Positions 15,748 through 23,642 of a DNA stretch of 64,000 bases are shown here, one piece after another. How positions within the stretch are numbered: the stretch's first letter is position 1; each line of letters starts with the position of its first letter. Location of the stretch: positions 1 to 64,000 of the forward strand of contig JAQTMR010000004.1 of assembly GCA_028714255.1 (NCBI GenBank). Reading direction: 5' to 3'. Source of the DNA: Phycisphaerae bacterium. Lineage in GTDB: Bacteria > Planctomycetota > Phycisphaerae > Sedimentisphaerales > Anaerobacaceae. Under the pieces are notes generated by a model. The model was not told where the DNA came from, did not search any database, and worked only from the letters and a program-made list of their open reading frames with translations. A program made the translations under genes and the position numbers.

Positions 15748-15813
15748 AACCGGCGGGCGGCGTTAATTTGCTGTTGTAAAGTTATTTTAGATTGTTTTTG
15801 AAAGCGGCCTGTT
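15735..15813 (+). promoter_or_regulatory. trp attenuator: competing pause and antiterminator hairpins
   Basis: Region 1 (15735-15742, GCCTGCGG) pairs with region 2 (15750-15758, CCGGCGGGC, one bulged G). Region 2 (15752-15761) can instead pair with region 3 (15804-15813, GCGGCCTGTT) with nine of ten pairs including G-U. Region 3 also forms the terminator with region 4. A ribosome stalled at the Trp codons would cover region 1 and favour the 2:3 antiterminator. Confidence 0.75.
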
Positions 15814-15835
15814 GGAAAAACAGGCCGCTTTTTTT
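15802..15835 (+). terminator. trp attenuator terminator
   Basis: A perfect 12-bp stem AAGCGGCCTGTT / AACAGGCCGCTT, loop GGAAA, and a run of seven T at 15829-15835: a strong intrinsic terminator 125 bases before trpE. Confidence 0.9.
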
Positions 15836-15876
15836 GTTTGTATTTATGAGGGTTTGCGGATAAAAAGTGTAAGAAA

Positions 15877-15950
15877 TAAGCCACAGAGAGCACAGAGAAC
15901 ACAGAGAAAATAAAAAGAAAATGGATTCCCGCTTACGCGGGAATGACAGG
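15877..15950 (+). repeat. AGCCACAGAG repeat followed by GGATTCC...GGAATGACA palindrome
   Basis: 15877-15908 reads ATAAGCCACAGAGAGCACAG and onwards. 15923-15950 is GGATTCCCGC TTAC GCGGGAATGACA. Both lie between the attenuator terminator and trpE; the end of the palindrome provides the purine-rich bases before the trpE start. Confidence 0.75.
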
Positions 15951-15960
15951 GAAAGCCGGA

Positions 15961-17556
15961 ATGGATGATTACAGAGAAATAATAGCCAGTGCCCAGCCGG
16001 GACAAATCGTGCCGATAGTCAAAGAGATGGATATTGACGAGCCGGTGGATTTTTTTGCCAAGCTGAGCGACTACGGACGGGCCAAGAATTGTGCTCTGCT
16101 GGAGGCAAGCGATTACCTTGCGGAAAACGCGCTGAGCTTCGGGACGGGCAAGCCCGGGCTTTACATTACCGGAACAGGGGCCGACTTCAAAATCGCGGCC
16201 CTTAGCAACACCGGCAGGCGGATGATAGAGTATCTGTCGGGCAGGAAAGAAAAAATCTTCGGTTTTTGTGAATCGGTGGAATTCGGCCCGGATGCAATTG
16301 TCGGCCGAATTAAACATGATGAAGAAACAATAGATGAGCAATCGCGCCTAAAAAGCACGAACCAGATGGATGTGCTGCGGGCGGTCGCGTTTAGTTTCAG
16401 CCTGGCGAGCAAGCCTTTCCGCGTGACCTGCGGACTATTGGGGGCGCTAAGCTACGATTTCATAGACCAGTTCGAGAAACTTCCCGCCAGCGGAGATGAT
16501 TTGCTCGGCAATCCCGATTATGAACTTTATTTCGCCGACAATATATTCCTGTGCGACCACAAACAAAACAAAGGTTACGTTATCGTCAATTGCGTGATAA
16601 CCGACGGCGACCGTGAAACGGCAGTTGCCGAGGCGAAGGAGTGCTTCGAATCTTATTTCAACATCGCCAAAACAGCCGCACCGAAAGGCCAAAAATATAC
16701 CGGGCCGCCGGCAGCCGCTTCTACTGATACAAATCAGCAGGAGTATGAAAAAATGGTCAGTGACGCCAAGTGTCACATTGTCGATGGTGACATCTTTCAG
16801 GTCGTATTGAGCAGGACGAAGATAGAGCCTTGTCCCGATGAGCCGCTGGATGTTTACAAGCGTCTTAGAAAACTAAATCCTTCGCCTTATATGTTTTATC
16901 TAAACACGCCGAGGACGATATTGATGGGGTCAAGTCCTGAACTTAATCTGCGAGTCAGCGGCGGGGACAAGCGTGACGTAGAGATTCGGCCGATAGCGGG
17001 TACAAAGCCACGAGGCAGGGTCGGAGATAAAATCGACGCGGACACCGATTTCAGATACGAGGCGGAATTGAAGCTCGACCATAAAGAACTGGCGGAGCAT
17101 ATAATGCTGGTTGATTTGGCGAGAAACGATATTGCCAGGGTCGCTGAGCCGGGCAGCAGAGTCGTTACGGAGCTTCTGACGGCGGAAAAATACTCGGCGG
17201 TGCAGCATCTTGTAAGCAACGTAAAAGGTACGCTGGCAAAAGGTCTCGATGCTTTGAGCGCATATCTTGCGACGATGAATATGGGGACACTCACGGGAGC
17301 GCCGAAGATTGAGGCGATGAAAATAATCCGCAAACTCGAAAAAACCAAACGCGGGTACTACGGCGGAGCGGTTTGCTACCTGACGGTGGACGGCCAGTTC
17401 GACAGCTGTATTACCATAAGAAGCCTGCAGGTTAAAGACCATACCGCTTATATCCGGGCGGGAGCCGGCATAGTATATGACAGTGTTCCTAAAACTGAAT
17501 TCGAAGAAACGGAGCACAAGGCAAATTCCTGCATGCGTGCGATTCGAGGGGAATAA
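15961..17556 (+). CDS. trpE: anthranilate synthase component I
   Basis: A 531-residue chorismate-using subunit of anthranilate synthase, first enzyme of tryptophan synthesis. Start chosen at ATG 15961 (MDDYREII), because the upstream Met (15943) lies inside a dispersed repeat. Signature regions are ISPEL-type SSPELNLRVSG, RPIAGTKPRGR, LDHKELAEHIMLVDLARNDI, and GTLTGAPKIEAMKIIRKLE followed by YYGGAVCYL. The N-terminal feedback-site region begins at LLEASDYL rather than the usual LLES, so inhibition by Trp may differ. It forms the complex with TrpG encoded 4 bases later and is controlled by the attenuator upstream. Confidence 0.95.
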   Translation: MDDYREIIASAQPGQIVPIVKEMDIDEPVDFFAKLSDYGRAKNCALLEASDYLAENALSFGTGKPGLYITGTGADFKIAALSNTGRRMIEYLSGRKEKIFGFCESVEFGPDAIVGRIKHDEETIDEQSRLKSTNQMDVLRAVAFSFSLASKPFRVTCGLLGALSYDFIDQFEKLPASGDDLLGNPDYELYFADNIFLCDHKQNKGYVIVNCVITDGDRETAVAEAKECFESYFNIAKTAAPKGQKYTGPPAAASTDTNQQEYEKMVSDAKCHIVDGDIFQVVLSRTKIEPCPDEPLDVYKRLRKLNPSPYMFYLNTPRTILMGSSPELNLRVSGGDKRDVEIRPIAGTKPRGRVGDKIDADTDFRYEAELKLDHKELAEHIMLVDLARNDIARVAEPGSRVVTELLTAEKYSAVQHLVSNVKGTLAKGLDALSAYLATMNMGTLTGAPKIEAMKIIRKLEKTKRGYYGGAVCYLTVDGQFDSCITIRSLQVKDHTAYIRAGAGIVYDSVPKTEFEETEHKANSCMRAIRGE

Positions 17557-17560
17557 TCCT

Positions 17561-18178
17561 ATGAAAGAAAATATGAGAAAAGTCCTGTTTATAGATAACT
17601 TCGATTCGTTCACATATAATCTGGTCGATGATTTCTGCAAGCGCAACTGCGACGCGAAGGTATATCGGGCAGACACCAAACTGGAAGAGCTTAAGCGAGT
17701 GGTTGACGAGTTCAAACCAGACCTTCTTGTGATTTCGCCCGGGCCGGGGACACCCGACACGGCAGGCGTTACGCTGACAGCGATAGATTATTTCAAAGAC
17801 AAACTGCCTATATTCGGGGTTTGTTTGGGTCATCAGGCTATTACGCAACATTTCGGCGGGAAAATCAGTCACGCCCCGGTGCCGATGCACGGAAAGCCCT
17901 CGCGAATAACGCATACCGGCAAAGGGATATTCACAGGAGTGGAAAATCCGCTGCAGGCAGGACGCTATCACAGCCTTTGCTGCTATACGATGAAACTGCC
18001 GGGGTGTCTGGAACAAACAGCGGAGTTCGAGGGGATTGTTATGGGAATCCAACATAAGAAGCTGCCGATATTCGGTGTGCAGTTTCATCCGGAAAGCATT
18101 TTGACGCCTGCGGGCGGAAAAATAATCGAAAATATTTTGTCGATAGCAACCGAAAAGAAACAAAAAATAAGGCGTTGA
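17561..18178 (+). CDS. trpG: anthranilate synthase component II (glutamine amidotransferase)
   Basis: A 205-residue class I glutaminase that delivers ammonia to TrpE. The start at ATG 17561 has AGGGG 9 bases upstream; the frame is open further upstream only as overlap with trpE. All triad residues are present: nucleophile Cys in GVCLGHQAI, His and Glu in QFHPESILTP. FIDNFDSFTYNLVDDF is the typical opening. Because the same fold could serve para-aminobenzoate synthase, a dual role is possible, but its place between trpE and trpD makes anthranilate the main product. Confidence 0.94.
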   Translation: MKENMRKVLFIDNFDSFTYNLVDDFCKRNCDAKVYRADTKLEELKRVVDEFKPDLLVISPGPGTPDTAGVTLTAIDYFKDKLPIFGVCLGHQAITQHFGGKISHAPVPMHGKPSRITHTGKGIFTGVENPLQAGRYHSLCCYTMKLPGCLEQTAEFEGIVMGIQHKKLPIFGVQFHPESILTPAGGKIIENILSIATEKKQKIRR

Positions 18179-18180
18179 TA

Positions 18181-19203
18181 ATGGCGGGAATAACTGAATA
18201 TATCGAGCCGTTGTTGAAAGGTCAAAGCTTAAGCCTCGAACAGGCAGAGCAATTATTGGATATTATTTTCGAAGGCGAGATTAGCGAGGTCCAGATAGCG
18301 GCGTTTCTTACAGCGATGCGCATCAAGGGCGCAACGGCAGCGGAACTGGCGGGGCTTGCCAAATCGCTGCGGCAGCACGCCGTCAAAGTAGAAGTCGATA
18401 TCGACAACTTAATTGACACCTGCGGCACGGGAGGCGGCGCTGTTAAGACCTGCAATGTCTCGACAGCTTCGGCGATAGTGGCGGCTGGCGCAGGGGTATA
18501 TGTGGCTAAGCACGGCAATCGAGGGATAACCAGCAAGTGCGGCTCGGCGGACGTGCTCGAAGCATTGGGCGTTAAAATAGATGCCGGGGCCGAGACGGTG
18601 GCGGAATGTATAAAGCAGGCGCATATCGGCTTTATGTTCGCACCGGCGTTTCACCCGGCGATGAAATATGTTCAGCCAATCCGCAAGAGTCTGGGATTCA
18701 GGACGGCATTCAATATTCTCGGGCCTTTAACCAACCCGGCCGGCGTGCAGAGACAGGTGCTCGGTGTGGCGGATGAAAGCCTGATGGAAACGATAGCCGA
18801 GGCACTTAAGCTGCTGGGTACAAAAGTCGCAATGGTAGTTCACAGTAATGGGATGGATGAAATAAGCACGATGGGGACCACCAGAATAATAAAATTAAAC
18901 GAAGGCAAAATCGAAAGCTATGAAATAAACGCGGAAGATTTTGGAATCCCGCCTGCCGATATAAACGATTTGAAGGTAACCGACGCCAAGGCAAGCGCCA
19001 AGGTTCTCAAAGATATACTAAGCGATGAAGAAAGCGGGCCTCGCAGGGATATTGTTATACTGAACGCCGCTGCGGCGATAATCGTCGCGGGGCTGGCAAC
19101 TGATTTCGAATCGGCAATCAGGCAGGCAGATGTCTCTGTCAGCAACGGCAGGGCCCTGGCCTGTCTGGAAAATTTAATCGACGTTTCTAATAGTAAATGG
19201 TAA
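18181..19203 (+). CDS. trpD: anthranilate phosphoribosyltransferase
   Basis: A 340-residue enzyme that joins anthranilate to PRPP. The start ATG 18181 is 2 bases after the trpG stop (a TTG two codons earlier would overlap it). Conserved parts are DTCGTGGGAVKTCNVST (PRPP loop), KHGNRGITSKCGSADVLEALG and RTAFNILGPLTNPA. The final residues NSKW and the TAA stop are written by the first unit of a 7-base repeat array (TGGTAAA), so the original C-terminus may have been slightly different. The next expected gene, trpC, is absent. Confidence 0.95.
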   Translation: MAGITEYIEPLLKGQSLSLEQAEQLLDIIFEGEISEVQIAAFLTAMRIKGATAAELAGLAKSLRQHAVKVEVDIDNLIDTCGTGGGAVKTCNVSTASAIVAAGAGVYVAKHGNRGITSKCGSADVLEALGVKIDAGAETVAECIKQAHIGFMFAPAFHPAMKYVQPIRKSLGFRTAFNILGPLTNPAGVQRQVLGVADESLMETIAEALKLLGTKVAMVVHSNGMDEISTMGTTRIIKLNEGKIESYEINAEDFGIPPADINDLKVTDAKASAKVLKDILSDEESGPRRDIVILNAAAAIIVAGLATDFESAIRQADVSVSNGRALACLENLIDVSNSKW

Positions 19204-19253
19204 ATGGTGAATGGTAAATGGTAAATGGTGAATGGTGAATGGTGAATGGTGAT
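19190..19253. repeat. heptamer array (TGGTAAA/TGGTGAA type) at the trpD stop
   Basis: About nine 7-base units of TGGTAAA or TGGTGAA. The first unit encodes the last Trp and the stop of trpD (AAA TGG TAA). Confidence 0.85.
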
Positions 19254-19660
19254 TAATATGGAGTATGGAACTTTCGAGGACCTTGAAATTTATAAATCAG
19301 CAAGGGAATATAGGAAAAAGATATATAGCTTGGCAAAACAATTGCCTGAATTCGAAAAATATAATTTAGCGAATCAAATGCGACGAGCAGCAGTTTCCTT
19401 AACCAACAATATAGCTGAAGGCCATGGCAGGTTTCATTATCAGGAAAATATCCAGTTTTTAAGGCAGTCTAGAGGTTCGCTCGAAGAACTAATACGACGA
19501 TATTAATACTTGTATAGACGAAGACTATGCTGAGTTAACCCGGTTAGATGATTTGAAGAAGGAAGGATACGAACTATTGAAAAGACTAAATGGCTATGTC
19601 AAGTACTTACGCAGTTGTAAGCTGGCAGCAGTTAATAACCCCTGCTCAAACTCAACTTAA
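19246..19660 (+). pseudogene. frameshifted four-helix-bundle (S23 family) gene inside the trp operon
   Basis: Frame 1 begins MVINMEYGTFEDLEIYKSA, continues through NLANQMRRAAVSLTNNIAEGHG (family core) and stops at 19506 after RGSLEELIRRY. One base skipped at about 19495 restores the family ending: EELI then DDINTCIDEDYAELTRL and onward to a stop at 19660. An extra C near 19495 therefore breaks the gene, or it is a sequencing error. Both flanks are 7-base arrays, TGGTRAA before and its complement TTACCAR after. It occupies the place where trpC usually sits. It is distinct from the intact relative at 13002. Confidence 0.82.
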
Positions 19661-19665
19661 CTTGA

Positions 19666-19729
19666 CTAATTACCAATTACCAATTAGTTTACTAATTACT
19701 AATTACCAGTTACCAGTTACCAATAACGA
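19666..19729. repeat. heptamer array (ATTACCA/TACCAGT type) before trpF
   Basis: Nine or so 7-base units related to the complement of the array at 19190. It ends 2 bases before the trpF start and leaves trpF without a Shine-Dalgarno sequence. Confidence 0.8.
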
Positions 19730-19731
19730 AT

Positions 19732-20355
19732 ATGCTGATAGTAAAAGTTAAAATTTGCGGCATTACCAATTACGAAGACGCGGAAGCGGCGGTAGATATG
19801 GGCGCGGACATGCTGGGTTTTAACTTTTACCCGAAAAGTCCACGTTACATAGAACCGGCAAAAGCAGCGAAGGTAATAAGCAAACTGTCGGCGTTTACAG
19901 ATATTGTAGGCGTTTTCGTGAACGAATCGTTTGAGAAAATCCATGAAATAAAACAACAGTGCTATTTAAACTGGGTACAGCTGCACGGGGACGAGGACTC
20001 CGAGTTCTGCAGGAGGTTTCTTACACATAACGTAAAAATAATGAAAGCTATACGCGTGAAAGACCAAAAAGATATCGAAAGAGCGGAAAGCTTTTTCACC
20101 GACGCGATTCTGCTGGACGCCTTTGACCCTAAAAAATACGGCGGGACAGGCGTAAGCTTTGACTGGAATATCATAGGTCACATCGGCAAGCGTATTTTTC
20201 TGGCCGGCGGGATAAATCCGGATAATGCAGTAAAGGCTGTTGAATTAGGAGTTTACGGAATCGATGTGTGCAGCGGTATTGAACTGCGGCCCGGCAAAAA
20301 AGACAAAAGATTAATGAAGAAATTATTCGAAAATATACGGCATTTGAGAGGTTAG
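19732..20355 (+). CDS. trpF: phosphoribosylanthranilate isomerase
   Basis: A 207-residue TIM-barrel enzyme that makes CdRP from phosphoribosylanthranilate. The catalytic Cys is in VKICGITNYEDAEAA, the catalytic Asp in ILLDAFDPKKYGGTG, followed by FLAGGINPDNAVKA and GIDVCSGIE. Start at ATG 19732; an alternative Met is not available before the conserved KICG. No ribosome-binding site is seen because the region before it is a repeat array. The gene ends TTAG directly before an AGCCACAGAG repeat. Its product needs TrpC, which is not encoded in the window. Confidence 0.94.
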   Translation: MLIVKVKICGITNYEDAEAAVDMGADMLGFNFYPKSPRYIEPAKAAKVISKLSAFTDIVGVFVNESFEKIHEIKQQCYLNWVQLHGDEDSEFCRRFLTHNVKIMKAIRVKDQKDIERAESFFTDAILLDAFDPKKYGGTGVSFDWNIIGHIGKRIFLAGGINPDNAVKAVELGVYGIDVCSGIELRPGKKDKRLMKKLFENIRHLRG

Positions 20356-20433
20356 GAGCCACAGAGGTTTTTTAGCCACAGAGGGCACCCGGCTTCGCCT
20401 TCGGCTACGCCGAGGCGAGCAGAGAACACAGAG
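20356..20433 (+). repeat. AGCCACAGAG-family repeats with GC hairpin
   Basis: GAGCCACAGAGG, then TTTTAGCCACAGAGGGCACC, a CGGCTTCGCCTTCGGC insert and GAGAACACAGAGG. It lies between trpF and the ankyrin gene. Confidence 0.75.
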
Positions 20434-20463
20434 GTAAAGTAAAAAAGAAAAAAGGAGAATCCA

Positions 20464-21525
20464 ATGAAACGAATTCCGTTTTTTCTAATGTGTGTTTCTT
20501 TGATACCCACAGCTTTTGCTGACATCAATACGCCAGATAAAGACGCTCAATTAACTGGTGCCGCAAAAAGCACTGATGCCAATACCGAAAGTTTTGCGCT
20601 GCACAAAGCTGCTTATGAAGGCAACCTTGAGGAAGTCAAAGCCCTTATCGCCAAAGGCGCTGATGTCAACGCCAAATGGTCGCGTGATTTTAATTATACG
20701 CCGCTGCATTTCGCTGTTATTAAAGGGAATGAAGGTATAGTAAAAATGTTTGACGACTTCAAAGAGGCAAAAGACATAACAAAAAATGTAGATTATCCCA
20801 GATTATATACAGACATAGTGTCTCTGCTGCTTGCCAATGGTGCCGATGTTAACGCAAAAAATTTACATGGCCAGACCCCGCTGCACATGGCAAGTTATCA
20901 CGGCTATTTAGATATGACTGAACTGCTTATCGCTAAAGGAGCCGATGTAAACGCCAAAGATAACAGTGGTACAACGCCTTTGTCTATTGCTGCTTCGGAA
21001 AATCATAAAGATATAGAAAATATTCTCATTGCAAAAGGCGCTAAAGTTGACATTTTCACAGCATCGGCTACGGGCGATATTGAACGCGTCAGAGATTTTC
21101 TGAGAAACGACCCTAATATGGTTAATGCTACTCAAGGCGATTACAATACCACACCGCTGCACTACGCGACATCCAGCGGGCAAATAGAAATGGTAAAGTT
21201 TCTCATTGAAAAAGGAGCAGATGTTAATGCCGGCTATCCCCAAAAGCCGACACCATTACACCTTGCTGCATTGCAAGGTCACCTGGAAGTGGCGGAAATG
21301 CTCATTAACAAAGGTGCTGAGGTTAATGCAAAAGACAACTTTGGTTTTACGCCTCTGTTTTTAGCCACAGAAAAAGGCAGCAAAGATATGGTAGAATTAC
21401 TTATTGCCAAAGGTACCGATGTTAATGTCAAGAATAACAATGGCAAAACAGCGTTAGGTATGGCAAAAGAGAGAGGCCGCACAGATATTGTGGAGCTTCT
21501 TGAAAAGGCCGGGGCAAAGGAATAA
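20464..21525 (+). CDS. secreted ankyrin-repeat protein
   Basis: A 353-residue protein with a signal peptide (about residues 1-19, cleavage after AFA) followed by about nine ankyrin repeats of the TPLHxAxxxGHxxxAxxLIxKGADVNAK type, so it works outside the cytoplasm as a protein-binding scaffold. One insertion between the second and third repeats (KMFDDFKEAKDITKNVDYP) makes that repeat longer. AAAGGAG lies 5 bases before the start. It has no known link to tryptophan synthesis and interrupts trpF-trpB; repeats of the AGCCACAGAG and GGATTCC families border it. Partner and function are unknown. Confidence 0.85.
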   Translation: MKRIPFFLMCVSLIPTAFADINTPDKDAQLTGAAKSTDANTESFALHKAAYEGNLEEVKALIAKGADVNAKWSRDFNYTPLHFAVIKGNEGIVKMFDDFKEAKDITKNVDYPRLYTDIVSLLLANGADVNAKNLHGQTPLHMASYHGYLDMTELLIAKGADVNAKDNSGTTPLSIAASENHKDIENILIAKGAKVDIFTASATGDIERVRDFLRNDPNMVNATQGDYNTTPLHYATSSGQIEMVKFLIEKGADVNAGYPQKPTPLHLAALQGHLEVAEMLINKGAEVNAKDNFGFTPLFLATEKGSKDMVELLIAKGTDVNVKNNNGKTALGMAKERGRTDIVELLEKAGAKE

Positions 21526-21584
21526 TTTCGATTTTTGGTTTCGGATTGAAGATTGTAGATTTGGACACAGAATAAAAAGAAATG

Positions 21585-21610
21585 GATTCCTGCTTTCGCA
21601 GGAATGACAA
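21585..21610 (+). repeat. GGATTCC...GGAATGACA palindrome before trpB
   Basis: Same core as 14590. It lies 13 bases before trpB; the AAGGGG that follows acts as the trpB ribosome-binding site. Confidence 0.75.
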
Positions 21611-21623
21611 GGGGAAAAATTAT

Positions 21624-22802
21624 ATGAGATATAAAGGCAGGTTCGGAGATTACGGCGGGTTCTATGTGCCGGAGGTTTTGATACCAGTTCTGGAAGAATT
21701 AGAAGAAGCGTTTTATCGTTTCTATCAAGACAAACAGTTCGTAACCGAACTTGAGTATCTCTCGAAAGATTACGCCGGCAGGCCAAGCCCGCTATACTTC
21801 GCGAAAAGGTTCAGCGAGCACGTCGGTTTTAAGGTTTATATAAAACGCGAAGACCTTCTGCACGGCGGAGCACACAAGGTCAACAACACGCTCGGTCAGG
21901 GACTTCTGGCGAAATATATGGGCAAGACCAAACTTATCGCCGAGACCGGCGCGGGCCAGCACGGCCTGGCAACGGCGATGATTGGCGCACTGTTCGGAAT
22001 GGAAACAAAAATCTTTATGGGTAAAATCGACATCGAACGGCAAAGCGTCAACGTCCATAAGATGAAACTGTGCGGCGCAGAGGTCGTGCCAGTCGAAGGC
22101 GGGACAGGTACACTCAAAGACGCCATCAACGACGCCCTTCGTTACTGGACTGCCCACGTTACCGATACGTTTTATCTTTTCGGCTCAGCGTGCGGGCCGC
22201 ATCCGTATCCGACAATAGTGAAACACTTCCAAAGCTGTATCGGCAAAGAGGCAAGGCAGCAGTGCATCGACAAATTAGGCAAATTGCCCGATATGGTTGT
22301 CGCATGTGTAGGCGGCGGCAGCAACGCGATAGGCATCTTTTCAGGTTTTGTGGATGATAAAGACGTAAAGTTAATCGGCGTCGAAGCCGGCGGCAGGAGT
22401 GTAGCCGAGGGCAAACACGCCGCGACGCTGGTAGCGGGGCGAGTTGGTATTTTGCACGGGGCAAAATCCTATCTGCTGCAGGATGCCGAGGGACAGGTTT
22501 ATGAAACCGAATCGGTAAGCGCGGGGCTGGATTACCCGGCTGTCGGGCCGGAGCATTGTCTGCTGAAAGATATGGGCAGGGCCCAATATGTCGCAGCGGA
22601 AGACGAAGAGGTTCTCGACGCGTTCGAGCTGTTGAGTAAAACCGAGGGAATACTGCCGGCGCTGGAAAGCTCGCACGCTTTGGCATACCTTATAAGCCAA
22701 AAAGGCAAATTGGCCCCGGAACAAATAGTGGTAGTGAACCTTTCCGGTAGAGGCGACAAAGATGTTGGAATCGTGGAAAAATATCGACCCCTTGAAAAAT
22801 AA
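21624..22802 (+). CDS. trpB: tryptophan synthase beta subunit
   Basis: A 392-residue PLP enzyme that condenses indole with serine. Start at ATG 21624 ([19 protein letters not shown]); the frame upstream to 21582 is translation of a dispersed palindrome and is not part of the protein. The PLP Lys is in HGGAHKVNN, the catalytic Glu in AETGAGQHG, and the phosphate loop is GGGSNAIG. It is the canonical TrpB1 type that pairs with TrpA (encoded 16 bases downstream). Confidence 0.96.
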   Translation: MRYKGRFGDYGGFYVPEVLIPVLEELEEAFYRFYQDKQFVTELEYLSKDYAGRPSPLYFAKRFSEHVGFKVYIKREDLLHGGAHKVNNTLGQGLLAKYMGKTKLIAETGAGQHGLATAMIGALFGMETKIFMGKIDIERQSVNVHKMKLCGAEVVPVEGGTGTLKDAINDALRYWTAHVTDTFYLFGSACGPHPYPTIVKHFQSCIGKEARQQCIDKLGKLPDMVVACVGGGSNAIGIFSGFVDDKDVKLIGVEAGGRSVAEGKHAATLVAGRVGILHGAKSYLLQDAEGQVYETESVSAGLDYPAVGPEHCLLKDMGRAQYVAAEDEEVLDAFELLSKTEGILPALESSHALAYLISQKGKLAPEQIVVVNLSGRGDKDVGIVEKYRPLEK

Positions 22803-22818
22803 TTAAGGCGTATTATTT

Positions 22819-23619
22819 ATGAAGACATATAAAGAACTTTTTTCCGAATTAAACAGAACGGCACTGATACCTTTTTTCGTAATCGGCGACCCTGATTTCG
22901 ATACCAGTTTTGAAATCGTTAAGACCGCTATCGACGCAGGTGCGGATATTTTAGAGCTTGGTATTCCGTTCTCCGACCCGATAGCGGATGGGCCTACGAT
23001 TCAAAAGGCCGATATCCGGGCAAGGAAAAGCGGATTGACTGTCGCGAAAGCGCGGGAGTTCATCCGAAAAGTCAAAGACTACAAGGACATCCCGATAGGA
23101 TTGTTGATGTATTACAACCTGATTTACCAATATGGGACGGAAAAGTTTTTCAGCGATTTTTACAAAGCAGGCGTTAACAGCGTATTAGTCGCTGATTTGA
23201 GTATCGACGACGCGGATGAAGTCGTACCGCCTGCGACCGAAGCGGGACTCGATACCGTCTTTATGGTCACGCCAAACACCGATAAGGAAAGAATGAAACG
23301 AATTGCCTCGAAGACCACAGGTTTTATTTACGCAGTGTCACTGTTCGGCGTAACCGGCAGCAGAGAAAGACTCTCCGGAGAGGTTGGTGGGCTGGTTAAA
23401 AAGTTAAAAGAAGTAACTTCCGTGCCGATTTGCGTTGGATTTGGAATCAGCAAACCCGAACACGCGGCGGAAGTAGCCGGTGCCGGTGCAGACGGCGTAA
23501 TCATCGGCTCGAAAATAGTGCAGTTAATTGAAAACAATTTAGGCAACAAGAAAAAATGCTTATCTGAAATTTCAAAATTTATAGGTGAAATTAGAAAAGC
23601 AATTGAAACTCGGGCGTGA
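22819..23619 (+). CDS. trpA: tryptophan synthase alpha subunit
   Basis: A 266-residue TIM barrel that cleaves indole-3-glycerol phosphate to indole. Catalytic Glu is in ILELGIPFSDP and Asp in IADGPTIQ; the flexible loop region is YAVSLFGVTGSR and the phosphate site GFGISKPEH plus GVIIGSKIV. The FVIGDPD segment replaces the more common FVTAGDP. It ends the operon. Since trpA needs the TrpC product, an indoleglycerol-phosphate synthase must exist elsewhere if the pathway works. Confidence 0.95.
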   Translation: MKTYKELFSELNRTALIPFFVIGDPDFDTSFEIVKTAIDAGADILELGIPFSDPIADGPTIQKADIRARKSGLTVAKAREFIRKVKDYKDIPIGLLMYYNLIYQYGTEKFFSDFYKAGVNSVLVADLSIDDADEVVPPATEAGLDTVFMVTPNTDKERMKRIASKTTGFIYAVSLFGVTGSRERLSGEVGGLVKKLKEVTSVPICVGFGISKPEHAAEVAGAGADGVIIGSKIVQLIENNLGNKKKCLSEISKFIGEIRKAIETRA

Positions 23620-23642
23620 ACTCGCCTCGGCGAAGCCCCTGG

